Of a stretch of 64,000 nucleotides of DNA, positions 17,027 through 24,997 are shown piece by piece. This stretch comes from Allorhizobium pseudoryzae (GTDB lineage: Bacteria > Pseudomonadota > Alphaproteobacteria > Rhizobiales > Rhizobiaceae), in assembly GCF_011046245.1 (NCBI RefSeq), contig NZ_CP049244.1, forward strand, positions 372,001 through 436,000, written 5' to 3'. Each line of letters starts with the position of its first letter. Positions within the stretch are counted from its first letter, which is position 1. The position numbers and the translations under genes were made by a program. The notes beneath the pieces are model-generated. The model searched no databases, was not told the origin of the DNA, and worked only from the letters and a program-made list of their open reading frames with translations.

Positions 17027-18345
17027 CTTGCATCTTCCTTTCGAATGGCGGAAACCTCGGCGGTGAGATCCGGCCATGGGCTTGCATCCGTGAAGTGCGC
17101 CCGTGCATAGCCGAGGAGGTCGGCAATCTGTTGGTCGGTCAGGTTGTCGGCAAAACCGGGCATCGCCGGGCCGCGACCGGAGGACGGCGCAATACCCTGC
17201 AGGACCGCCTGAATGGCATTGCGCGGGTTCGTCATGCGCAGATCGGACACGGTCGACAGAGGCGGACGTCCGGCAACCTGCATCGGCGCGCCCGGCATGT
17301 GGCAACCGCCACAGGTGCCCGCAAACAGCGCCTCCGTTGCGGGAAACGCAATGGTTGACTTTGACGGCGCAGGATCCTGGAACGCAGCATCCCGTGGCAG
17401 AGTTGCCGCCGTGGACGCAGCCTTTAGAGGCGCACTCTGGGGTTTCATGCGCGAGGCGATGTAGACAGCGATTGCCTGGACATCGGCGTCGTCAACCATC
17501 GACAGACCCTCCGCAACCGGCCCCATCGGGCCGCCAGCTGCGCTATGACCGCCTGCAATGCCGGTCGTAAGATAGGTCTTCAACGAGGCCTCGTCCCACC
17601 GATCGGCAGAAGGATTGGATTGGTCGAGAGCAGGCGCGATCCAGCCTTCGGCGATACCGCCCGACAGATCCAACGACCGCTCTTCGCCACCCAGGAGATT
17701 GCGGGGGGTGTGACAGCCCCCACAATGGCCGAGACCCTCAACGAGATACTTTCCGCGATTCCATTCGGCACTTTGGGCGGGATCCTGCGTCGAAGGACCT
17801 TCGTGCAGAAACAGAAGCTTCCAGCCGGCAAGCAGCGGGCGAAAGCCGAGGCCGGGTAGAAGGTCATTCTTCGGCTGGACCTGTTCGACCGGCTGGCGAG
17901 TCATCAGGAAGGCATAGATGGCCCGAAGGTCGGCGTCATCGACATGCGTGAAATGTTCATACGGCAGCGCCGGATAAAGATGGCTTCCGTCTCTCGCCAC
18001 GCCGTTGACCATAGCACGCTTGAAAGCAGCAAATGACCAGTTGCCGATGCCTGTCTTTTCATCCGGGCTGATATTGTCGGAGTAGAGCGTGCCGAAGGGC
18101 GTCGGCAGAGCCCTTGCCCCGGCAAAGGGCCTGCCGCCATCCGCTGTATGGCACACGATGCAGTCGCCAATGCTCGCCAGTTGTGCACCCTTCGCAACCT
18201 CTCCCGGGTCGAAGCTGGTCGGTAACGGACGCTCCACCGGTTTGATTTCTGGCGCATACATGACGGCAGCGGCAACGATACCACCGGCGACGGCAGCAAG
18301 GCCAAAGGCTGCAAGCAACCCTCTCGATTGAATCGGTCTCATCAT
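17023..18345 (-). CDS. Membrane-anchored tri-heme cytochrome c of aldehyde dehydrogenase
   Basis: This 440-residue protein has one N-terminal membrane segment (about 8-30) and three CxxCH heme sites, at 62-66 (DCIVCH), 209-213 (HCGGCH) and 346-350 (TCGGCH). The layout matches the cytochrome subunits of periplasmic alcohol, gluconate and aldehyde dehydrogenases, which hand electrons to ubiquinone or a terminal oxidase. It is the first gene of the operon with the two molybdoenzyme subunits. An operator candidate lies 98 bases upstream. The bd-type oxidase at 22-24.6 kb is a possible eventual electron sink through quinol. Confidence 0.9.
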   Translation of the reverse strand: MMRPIQSRGLLAAFGLAAVAGGIVAAAVMYAPEIKPVERPLPTSFDPGEVAKGAQLASIGDCIVCHTADGGRPFAGARALPTPFGTLYSDNISPDEKTGIGNWSFAAFKRAMVNGVARDGSHLYPALPYEHFTHVDDADLRAIYAFLMTRQPVEQVQPKNDLLPGLGFRPLLAGWKLLFLHEGPSTQDPAQSAEWNRGKYLVEGLGHCGGCHTPRNLLGGEERSLDLSGGIAEGWIAPALDQSNPSADRWDEASLKTYLTTGIAGGHSAAGGPMGPVAEGLSMVDDADVQAIAVYIASRMKPQSAPLKAASTAATLPRDAAFQDPAPSKSTIAFPATEALFAGTCGGCHMPGAPMQVAGRPPLSTVSDLRMTNPRNAIQAVLQGIAPSSGRGPAMPGFADNLTDQQIADLLGYARAHFTDASPWPDLTAEVSAIRKEDAR

Positions 18346-18442
18346 TAAGCTTCCGTACGATCAGAAAGGTCCGACATGGGATCTGTCTGCTGATACTAGA
18401 ACCTTCGAAGAGCGAGGGAATTATAGGTTGGTCTGGTTGAAC

Positions 18443-18458
18443 CGATACCTGAGTATAG
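18443..18458. promoter_or_regulatory. Palindromic operator candidate, site 5
   Basis: CGATAC-CTGA-GTATAG matches at 11 of 12 positions. It is 98 bases from the start of the cytochrome c/aldehyde dehydrogenase operon. The 397-base region between that gene and dps contains this site and site 6 and no gene that I can support. Confidence 0.55.
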
Positions 18459-18625
18459 TATAGGCGAAAGCTGTGGCCTGAATTGAACCAGAAAAACGAC
18501 CCGGCCGATCGCCGAAAGCAGGGCATATATTGTTTTCGATCGCGCGCAGAAGCGGCGGTCGCGATCTGGCCAACCGTTAAGGATTGAATAAGCGGCCATC
18601 AATCTGCCGACGTCGCCGAACACGA

Positions 18626-18641
18626 CTATACAAAAGTGCAG
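18626..18641. promoter_or_regulatory. Palindromic operator candidate, site 6
   Basis: CTATAC-AAAA-GTGCAG matches at 10 of 12 positions and lies 102 bases before the dps start. Confidence 0.5.
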
Positions 18642-18742
18642 GCTATCCGATACCTCAATCGGATACTCAGCGATCGAAGGCTTTTATATCTTCAGTGAGG
18701 TTTTCCGCATCTGCGGCAACCATCTTTCAACTGGAGATAGTC

Positions 18743-19258
18743 ATGAGCAGCCCGTCCCTTATGAACCGGCGTCTTGCCCCGCTCACCACCCCAACCGATC
18801 TTGGCGCCATCGCGCGGCATGAGATTTGCGCGTCTCTGACGGCCTTGCTGGCCGATGTCTTAGCACTCTATCTAAAGACGAAAAACTTTCATTGGCATAT
18901 GTCGGGTCGCAATTTCCGCGATTATCACCTGCTTCTCGACGAGCAGGCTGACGAACTGCTCGCCCTGACCGATGTAATTGCCGAACGGGCGCGCAAGGTG
19001 GGCGGCACGACCCTTCGCTCGCTCGGTCATGCGACGCGGCTGCAGCGCATCCCCGACAATGATGCCGATTTTGTCACCCCTGACGATATGCTCGCCGAGC
19101 TTCGCGAAGACAACAAGCAGCTCGTCTCCATCTTGCGCCAGCTGCATGGCACAACCGCAGAGAACAATGACGTCGCAACAACCAGCCTGATCGAGACATG
19201 GATCGATGAGGCCGAGCGTCGTGTGTGGTTCCTGTTCGAAATCTCCCGCAACCTCTGA
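18743..19258 (+). CDS. dps: Dps-family ferritin-like DNA-protection protein
   Basis: This 171-residue four-helix-bundle protein of the Dps family stores iron using H2O2 and can bind DNA. The ferroxidase signature is visible at about 50-90: KNFHWHMSGRNF then HLLLDEQADELLALTDVIAERARKVGG, containing the His, Asp and Glu ligands at the dimer interface. ATG 18743 has GGAGA before it; earlier in-frame ATGs give an unusual 53-residue extension and overlap the regulatory site. It is followed after 15 bases by the second chloroperoxidase, probably in one operon, and both suit peroxide stress. Confidence 0.9.
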   Translation: MSSPSLMNRRLAPLTTPTDLGAIARHEICASLTALLADVLALYLKTKNFHWHMSGRNFRDYHLLLDEQADELLALTDVIAERARKVGGTTLRSLGHATRLQRIPDNDADFVTPDDMLAELREDNKQLVSILRQLHGTTAENNDVATTSLIETWIDEAERRVWFLFEISRNL

Positions 19259-19273
19259 ACCGGCGGTTTCGCG

Positions 19274-20245
19274 ATGATCAGCCAGGCTCTTCCCATCAAG
19301 CGGCGCGGTATCCTGATTTCAGCTGCCGTTACTGCTGCAGCCAGCGCGCTGCCGCTTTCGGCCGCCGCTGCCGCACCCAAACATCATGAGCAAGAAGGAA
19401 ACAAACGCATGAGCTACGTTACAACCAAGGACGGCGTCGAGATTTTCTACAAGGACTGGGGCCCGAAGGACGCCCAGCCCATCCATTTCCATCACGGATG
19501 GCCGCTGTCGTCTGACGACTGGGATACCCAGATGCTGTTCTTTCTTGGTAACGGTTATCGCGTTATCGCCCACGATCGTCGCGGACATGGCCGTTCGCAG
19601 CAGGTCAGCGAAGGCCATGATATGGATCATTATGCCGCCGACGCAAATGCGGTGGTGGAACATCTCAATCTCCGCAATGCCATCCATATTGGCCATTCGA
19701 CTGGGGGCGGCGAGGTCGCCCGCTATGTGGCCAAATACGGTGAGCCACAAGGGCGCGTGGCCAAAGCGATCCTCGTATCCTCCGTTCCGCCGCTGATGCT
19801 GCAGACGGCGGCCAACCCTGAGGGCACCCCGATCGAGGTCTTCAACGGCTACCGGGCCGCACTTGCCGCCAACCGGGCGCAGTTTTTCCGCGATGTCGCC
19901 TCTGGCCCGTTCTACGGCTTCAATCGTCCCGACGCAAAAGTCTATCCAGGCGTTATTGATAACTGGTGGCGTCAGGGCATGATGGGCGGAGCCAAGCCGC
20001 ACTACGATGGCATTAAAGCTTTTTCGGAGACCGATCAGACGGAAGATCTGAAGCGGATCACGGTTCCGACCCTTGTCACGCAAGGTGACGATGACCAGAT
20101 CGTTCCCTACACCGACGCCGCCGAAAAGCAGGTCAAGCTGCTGAAGAATGGCACCTTGAAGATCTACAAGGGCTTTCCCCACGGCATGCTGACGACCCAT
20201 GCGGACGTTCTCAATCCGGATCTCCTGGCCTTCATCAGGGGCTGA
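19274..20245 (+). CDS. Chloroperoxidase-like alpha/beta hydrolase, copy 2
   Basis: This 323-residue paralogue of the gene at 1651-2628 is almost identical in sequence over the hydrolase fold (GVEIFYKDWGPKDAQP, the GHSTGGGEVARY nucleophile elbow with Ser142, GDDDQIVP, HGML). The N-terminal 45 residues differ completely from copy 1 but again form a leader: KRRG then a long Ala-rich hydrophobic stretch. A second in-frame ATG lies at 19409, after AAGGAAACAAACGC, at exactly the same codon (46) as in copy 1. It follows dps by 15 bases. Export of the long form and cytoplasmic location of the short form are inferred. Confidence 0.85.
   Translation: MISQALPIKRRGILISAAVTAAASALPLSAAAAAPKHHEQEGNKRMSYVTTKDGVEIFYKDWGPKDAQPIHFHHGWPLSSDDWDTQMLFFLGNGYRVIAHDRRGHGRSQQVSEGHDMDHYAADANAVVEHLNLRNAIHIGHSTGGGEVARYVAKYGEPQGRVAKAILVSSVPPLMLQTAANPEGTPIEVFNGYRAALAANRAQFFRDVASGPFYGFNRPDAKVYPGVIDNWWRQGMMGGAKPHYDGIKAFSETDQTEDLKRITVPTLVTQGDDDQIVPYTDAAEKQVKLLKNGTLKIYKGFPHGMLTTHADVLNPDLLAFIRG
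19409..19411 (+). promoter_or_regulatory. Alternative internal start of chloroperoxidase copy 2
   Basis: An ATG at codon 46 has AAGGAA 8 bases upstream. It begins MSYVTTKDG, the conserved start of cytoplasmic homologues, and matches the internal start of copy 1. Confidence 0.5.
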
Positions 20246-20296
20246 CGCAAACCGTCGTCCCATCCCGCATCCTTGACGGGATGCTCGACTAGAAGA

Positions 20297-20315
20297 GGCG
20301 GGTCGCCGGCCCGCC
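20297..20315. terminator. GC hairpin after chloroperoxidase copy 2
   Basis: GGCGGG and CCCGCC pair around a 7-base loop about 50 bases after the stop; another repeat (CATCCCG...CGGGATG) lies just before. No T-run follows, so Rho-independent termination is uncertain. Confidence 0.3.
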
Positions 20316-20506
20316 ATCTACCGATCGGGTTTCGCACAAAAAGCACTTACGAGCGCAGAAAATTCGCTCCATCTGCAATAGCCGCCCTTTGTTATCCGAA
20401 AGTTACAAAGGCTTAACGAACCGGACAGCCTGCCGTAATCATGGTTGGACGAGAGTCTTCTCCAAGGTCATGCAGAAGCCGTGACTGTTTATGAAGGATC
20501 AAGAAC

Positions 20507-20839
20507 ATGTTGAGCGTATCACGTCGATTTGTCGCCACCGGTCTGCTCGCCCTGACGGTTGCCAGCACGGCTTTCGCCACCGCCTCCCAGGCTGAAGCTC
20601 ATAACAATTTTGGCCCCGGCCTAGCTGCGGGATTGGCCGGAGCGGTCATCGGGGGCGCATTGCTTGCCGGAGCAGGCCATGCCCCTGCCTCTATCGCTCC
20701 CCCTTATGCTCCCCTGCCATACGGCTCGCCGGCCTATGCTTACGGCCGAGGTCCGGCCGTTTCCTACGATGCACGCTGCCACATCGTATGGCGCCAGGAT
20801 GCATGGGGTGACATGTACCGCACGCGCGTCTGCGACTAG
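20507..20839 (+). CDS. Small secreted Gly/Ala-rich protein
   Basis: This 110-residue protein has a Sec signal peptide (SRRFVATGLLALTVASTAFA, cleavage near SQAEA), then a glycine-rich hydrophobic stretch (GLAAGLAGAVIGGALLAGAG), a Pro/Tyr-rich linker and a C-terminal pair of Cys in CHIVWRQDAW...VCD. It resembles short periplasmic or outer-membrane-associated proteins common in rhizobia with no known function. A ribosome-binding site (AAGGATCAAGAAC) precedes the ATG. It stands alone. Confidence 0.7.
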   Translation: MLSVSRRFVATGLLALTVASTAFATASQAEAHNNFGPGLAAGLAGAVIGGALLAGAGHAPASIAPPYAPLPYGSPAYAYGRGPAVSYDARCHIVWRQDAWGDMYRTRVCD

Positions 20840-21279
20840 ATCGATCGCATCGCATACAGGCGAGCTGCCTTTTTTATTCATCCTCCACGTCACGCCCGTA
20901 GCTCCTGCCGCGTCGAACGGGGCCTCATCACCGTATCGGACAACCAGCATAATGCCTGGGAGCCTTTGCGGGGAGCAATCGCGACTCACTACGCAGCGGG
21001 CAATGTCCGACGAGCGTGTCATACGCGAGACGATGCCGTCTGCGACTTGATCATCATCAGTGAAGACGTTGCCGCCATTGTACGAGAGGCCGAAGGTGTC
21101 ATCGTCGTGTGCCCCAGCTTTGGCTATCGTGCCATCGGCCACATCCTGACGGCGCAGGTTTCCTTTGTCCGTACCGGCTCAACTGCCCAATGATGGGCAG
21201 TGCGGTTCGAAACTTCCCCAGGCGCTTTCGCCGCCGGTCATCGCTGGTACTCTTTCTGATGGTCGGAAGGGGATATTGG
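20840..21279. other. No supported gene
   Basis: These 440 bases between the small secreted protein and an IS21 remnant contain only short open frames without ribosome-binding sites or recognisable domains. I see nothing reliable in them. Confidence 0.5.
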
Positions 21280-21965
21280 TGATCAAGGTGAGGCAGACGG
21301 TCATGATCTGGATCTGGATCAGTTGGGCCTGACGGTGTCGGCTATTTCCATACAAACGAGCATCGACCGCAAGACAATGCGCAAATGCCGACTAGGGTCT
21401 TGAGGCTGCGGCCTATGGCCCAAGATAGCGGCGGGCAAAGGTCATCGATCCGTTTGCTGCCGCTCTAGGTGAGCCAATGAAGTCCTAGCCCGATCTGACG
21501 GGGCCGCCGCAGGCTTTAGGGAACTGCCGGAGCGAGATTATGCCGGTGGCTACACAATTCTACCGAATTTCCGTGGTGACATCCGTCCGCCTGCAAGCCA
21601 GGGTTTTGAAGTGCGTTTCGTTACGTCAGCTGGCAAACAGGCTCAAGTCGATTTTGCCCAATTCATACTCTTTATTGAGGAACAGATGACGTCGAGGATC
21701 GTCTGGCTGGCTGTTCCCTAGGGTGGCGGGCCACGGCCGTATGAACCGTCGGGCGCTGGTTATGCATCAAAACCTGCCGACCGACCTGCTTTGACATATC
21801 GCGGCTTTCAAAGCCATTGGCGCCACGCGACGTTCTTCACGAGAGGATGAAGACGGTCATCGGCGAAGGTCACACAAAGGGTGTTGTCTATAATAGTGCC
21901 CTCATCGACCTGGCCGGACATTATGCTTTCCACCCGAAGGTGTGCAAACCCACCACGCCGAGACC
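21280..21965 (+). pseudogene. Degenerate IS21-family transposase (istA) remnant
   Basis: Pieces of an IstA protein can be read in different plus-strand frames in the correct order: LGLTVSAIS...IDRKTMRK (N-terminal HTH), then a glycine-tyrosine segment followed by IRPPASQGFEVRFVT and AGKQAQVDFAQF (start of the integrase core), and finally ERMKTVIGEGHTKGVVYNSAL with HYAFHPKVCKP. Stops and frameshifts interrupt it throughout, and no istB or terminal repeats were found. It is unrelated in detail to the intact IS21-type element at 34561-37039. Confidence 0.75.
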
Positions 21966-22003
21966 GACGGCAGGCAAACTTTGCACAACCCAACCCGGCA
22001 GCG

Positions 22004-22144
22004 TTACGGCGTCAATCCCGCCAGCCACATGACGAACCTGAAGGCCATGGCAAAAACGCCGAGACTGAGCACCGACATCGTCCAAATTACAACAAGCCAG
22101 ACGACCTTCCGGGCAGGACCTGCAAGCGAGACCCTGATCGCCAT
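22004..22144 (-). CDS. 46-residue third subunit of bd-type oxidase (CydX/DUF2474-like)
   Basis: A 46-residue frame starts at an ATG that overlaps the cydB stop (TGATG). The product has a positively charged N-terminus (MAIRVSLAGPARK) and one long membrane helix (VVWLVVIWTMSVLSLGVFAMAF), the form of the small single-helix subunits (CydX, or the DUF2474 proteins of cyanide-insensitive oxidases) that stabilise the heme site of bd oxidases. Position, overlap and topology support the assignment; sequence identity to a named family was not tested. Confidence 0.75.
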   Translation of the reverse strand: MAIRVSLAGPARKVVWLVVIWTMSVLSLGVFAMAFRFVMWLAGLTP

Positions 22145-23154
22145 CAGTGATACCCCTCACCCGCGACCGGTTTGTCTCGGAATACATAATAGGACCAGGT
22201 GGTGTAGCCGAGTACGATCGGAACGATCAAAAGTGTGCCAACAAGCGCAAAGCCGGAGCTTTCTGGCGGCGATGCCGCAGCCCAGATGGTGATGGATGGT
22301 GGGATGATATAGGGCCACATACTGATGGCAAGTCCGGTATAGCCCAGGAAGATCATCAGCAGCGCCAGCATAAACGGTGCTGCGTGCAGTTCGCGACGCC
22401 GCAGGATGCGCAGGTGAAGCCAAGTGACGCCGAGCACCAAAAACGGAACAGGCAGCAGGTAAAAAAAGTTCGGCAGGCTCAACCATCGTGCGGCGATATG
22501 AGGATGCGCGAGCGGCGTCCAAACACTCACTACGACAATGACCATTAGGAGACCGATGGAGATCACCTGAGCGAGATCGCGCATCCGTCGCTGCAAGTGG
22601 TCGCTGGTTTTCATGATGAGCCATGTGGACCCCAGAAGCGCATAGGCAACCATCAAGGCAAACCCCGTGAAGATGCTGAAAGGGGTAAAGCAATCGAGCG
22701 CCGCGCCGGCAAAAGTTGTTCCGTCGATTTTGAACCCATTGATGAAGGCACCGAGCGCAACACCTTGTGAAAAGGTTGCAACATAGGAGCCAAAAGCAAA
22801 TGCCTTGTCCCAAAACGGCCTGCGACGTTCGGAGGCCTTGAAGCGGAACTCGAAGGAAACACCACGCCAAATGAGACCGGCCAGCATAAACATAAGAGGC
22901 AGATAGAGCGCACTCAGCAGGAAGCCGTAAGCCAGCGGAAAGGCGGCGAACATTGCCGCACCGCCCAACACGAGCCACGTTTCGTTACCGTCCCACACCG
23001 GTGCCACGGTATTGATCATGATGTCACGCTGCTGTCGGTCCGGCACGAAGGGAAAGAGGATTCCGATGCCGAGATCGAAACCATCCATGATCACGTACAT
23101 CATAAGCCCGAAGGCAATGATGACAGTCCAAATAAGCGAAAGATCGATACCCAT
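22144..23154 (-). CDS. cydB: Cytochrome bd-type quinol oxidase subunit II
   Basis: This 336-residue inner-membrane protein has about eight to nine helices and is CydB/CioB-like: it begins MGIDLSLIWTVIIAFGLMMYVIMDGFDLGIGILFPF and contains VWDGNETWLVLGGAAMFAAFPLAY, the standard CydB signatures. It pairs with CydA in oxidising ubiquinol and reducing O2 to water. ATG 23154 lies 1 base after the cydA stop, and its own stop overlaps the small third subunit gene. Longer upstream frames cross the cydA end and were rejected. Confidence 0.93.
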   Translation of the reverse strand: MGIDLSLIWTVIIAFGLMMYVIMDGFDLGIGILFPFVPDRQQRDIMINTVAPVWDGNETWLVLGGAAMFAAFPLAYGFLLSALYLPLMFMLAGLIWRGVSFEFRFKASERRRPFWDKAFAFGSYVATFSQGVALGAFINGFKIDGTTFAGAALDCFTPFSIFTGFALMVAYALLGSTWLIMKTSDHLQRRMRDLAQVISIGLLMVIVVVSVWTPLAHPHIAARWLSLPNFFYLLPVPFLVLGVTWLHLRILRRRELHAAPFMLALLMIFLGYTGLAISMWPYIIPPSITIWAAASPPESSGFALVGTLLIVPIVLGYTTWSYYVFRDKPVAGEGYH

Positions 23155-23155
23155 G

Positions 23156-24592
23156 TCAAACCTCCTTGGTTTCGCGCTGCGGTGCACGGGTGATGTTGTC
23201 GGGAACTGCGGAGAGCGGCCTTGCGGCTCTATGAACCTGTAAGGTGGCGGATGAAGGTACTCTGTCTGGATGCTGCTCAGGTACCTGTGCAACCAGCTTC
23301 AGCATGATGCCGATGCCCGTTCCAAAGATCAGAAAATACATGACAAAGAACAGGACGAGCGTGACGCCCAGTGTCAGTGCCGAATGGTTTGAAACCGCAT
23401 CCTGGGTGCGCAGGACCCCATAAACCACCCAGGGTTGGCGCCCCACTTCGGTGGTGATCCATCCCGCGAGGACGGCCAAAAGACCTGTCGGGCCCATGAG
23501 CAGCGCAAACCGCAAAAAGAGTCGGCTCTGGTAGAGCGTGCCGCGCCAGCGCTGATAAGCTCCTCCAATGCCCAGCAGCAGCATGGCAATGCCCAGCCCG
23601 ACCATAATGCGGAAGGTGAAGAAGATGATGGTCGAGTTCGGACGGTCCTGCGGCGCGAACTCCTTCAGGCCAGTAATCTTGCCGTGCAATGTGTGGGTTA
23701 GAATGAGACTGCCAAGATAGGGTATCTGGATGGCGTATTTCGTTTGCTCGGCCGTCATATCCGGAATCCCGAAGGCGATCAGGGGCAAGCTCGTCGCGTT
23801 CGGGTCGTTCTCCCAATGACCTTCGATGGCAGCGATCTTGGCGGGCTGATGCTCCAGCGTATTGAGGCCGTGAGCATCGCCCACAACCATTTGGACGGGT
23901 GCCACGAACAGCAGCATCCAGAGCGCCATGGAGAACATCTTGCGAATTGCGGGCGTTGAGCGACCGCGCAACAGGTGCCATGCAGCAGCAGCGGCGACAA
24001 AGAGAGCCGTCGACAGGTATGCTGCGAGCGTCATGTGCATCAGGCGGAAAGGAAAGGAGGGATTGAAGATCACCGCGAGCCAGTCAGTCGGCACAACTTT
24101 GCCATTGACGATCTCAAAGCCTTGAGGCGTCTGCATCCAACTGTTCGACGCCAGGATCCAGGTCGTCGATATCAGCGTTCCAAGGGCCACCATGGCGGTA
24201 GCAAACATATGCAGACCCGGCCCCACCTTGTTCCAGCCAAACAACATCACGCCGAGAAACCCGGCTTCGAGGAAAAATGCGGTCAGCACCTCATAGGTGA
24301 GCAGAGGTCCGGTGACGCCTCCGGCAAATTGGGAAAAGCCGCTCCAGTTGGTGCCGAACTGATAGGCCATGACGAGGCCGGACACGACGCCCATGGCGAA
24401 GTTAATCGCAAAGATCTTCGACCAGAAATGGTAGAGCTCCACGTAAACCGGATTTCGCCGGATCAGCCAGAGCGATTCAAGCACGGCCAGATAGCTGGCC
24501 AGCCCGATCGTGATGGCGGGAAAGATGATGTGGAACGAGACGGTGAAGGCAAATTGCAATCGCGCAAGTTCCAAGGCGCTGAGACCCAGCAT
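23156..24592 (-). CDS. cydA: Cytochrome bd-type quinol oxidase subunit I (CioA-like)
   Basis: This 478-residue heme-bearing subunit begins MLGLSALELARLQFAFTVSFHIIFPA, with the axial His of heme b595 in FHIIFP; it contains the conserved Glu in LTYEVLTAFFLEAGFLGVMLFGW and the heme b558 Met region VQMVVGDAHG. The quinol-binding Q-loop is short, which is typical of the cyanide-insensitive (Cio) subgroup rather than E. coli CydA. ATG 24592 has AGGAGTG before it. The operon cydA-cydB-small subunit would remove electrons put into quinone by PoxB or the aldehyde dehydrogenase. An operator candidate lies 107 bases upstream. Confidence 0.93.
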   Translation of the reverse strand: MLGLSALELARLQFAFTVSFHIIFPAITIGLASYLAVLESLWLIRRNPVYVELYHFWSKIFAINFAMGVVSGLVMAYQFGTNWSGFSQFAGGVTGPLLTYEVLTAFFLEAGFLGVMLFGWNKVGPGLHMFATAMVALGTLISTTWILASNSWMQTPQGFEIVNGKVVPTDWLAVIFNPSFPFRLMHMTLAAYLSTALFVAAAAAWHLLRGRSTPAIRKMFSMALWMLLFVAPVQMVVGDAHGLNTLEHQPAKIAAIEGHWENDPNATSLPLIAFGIPDMTAEQTKYAIQIPYLGSLILTHTLHGKITGLKEFAPQDRPNSTIIFFTFRIMVGLGIAMLLLGIGGAYQRWRGTLYQSRLFLRFALLMGPTGLLAVLAGWITTEVGRQPWVVYGVLRTQDAVSNHSALTLGVTLVLFFVMYFLIFGTGIGIMLKLVAQVPEQHPDRVPSSATLQVHRAARPLSAVPDNITRAPQRETKEV

Positions 24593-24698
24593 GCAGCACT
24601 CCTTCGCGTTGACGGAATAAAAGCGAGCTTTAGCGCTCGAACGGGTGGCGCTCGAAAGCACCTGCGACAAAGGTCGCCGCGGACAACTCTCATCGCAA

Positions 24699-24714
24699 CT
24701 GAACGTAGGTATAG
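24699..24714. promoter_or_regulatory. Palindromic operator candidate, site 7
   Basis: CTGAAC-GTAG-GTATAG matches at 10 of 12 positions and lies 107 bases before cydA (minus strand). The 405-base divergent region between cydA and the kinase-like gene holds this site and site 8 and no supported gene. Confidence 0.5.
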
Positions 24715-24928
24715 ATCAGCTATGCCTTGTATTGCGGGTCGGACGGAGCGATTTTGTCTGTGCAAGGCCGCTGAAAGGATCTACGCGACTCACAACGATT
24801 GAGCTCGGCGGTGGACCCATCAGACTGCCAGGGACTTCGGGTCGCCGCCTGCCTGTTTTACAGCGGCTTTGAATAAGCTGGCGGTCTACACGCAGCGTTT
24901 TGAACGGTTGCGCCACGAAATGTGATAC

Positions 24929-24944
24929 CTAAGCATCTGTACGT
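24929..24944. promoter_or_regulatory. Palindromic operator candidate, site 8 (weak)
   Basis: CTAAGC-ATCT-GTACGT matches at only 7 of 12 positions but keeps the C-N4-GT core and lies 54 bases before the kinase-like gene. Confidence 0.2.
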
Positions 24945-24997
24945 TGACGCACGGTTCCCGCGTGGATTTTATCTCTGCCATCGAACGATAATGGACG

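Noticed and set aside
17027..17305. N-terminal extension of the 2Fe-2S subunit gene up to 17305.
   Set aside because: The extension overlaps the cytochrome c gene in another frame, has no homology to ferredoxin subunits, and the ATG at 17026 overlaps the cytochrome stop in the usual coupled manner.
20966..21193. Possible 75-residue gene.
   Set aside because: No ribosome-binding site, no recognisable domain, and it lies next to decayed transposase DNA.
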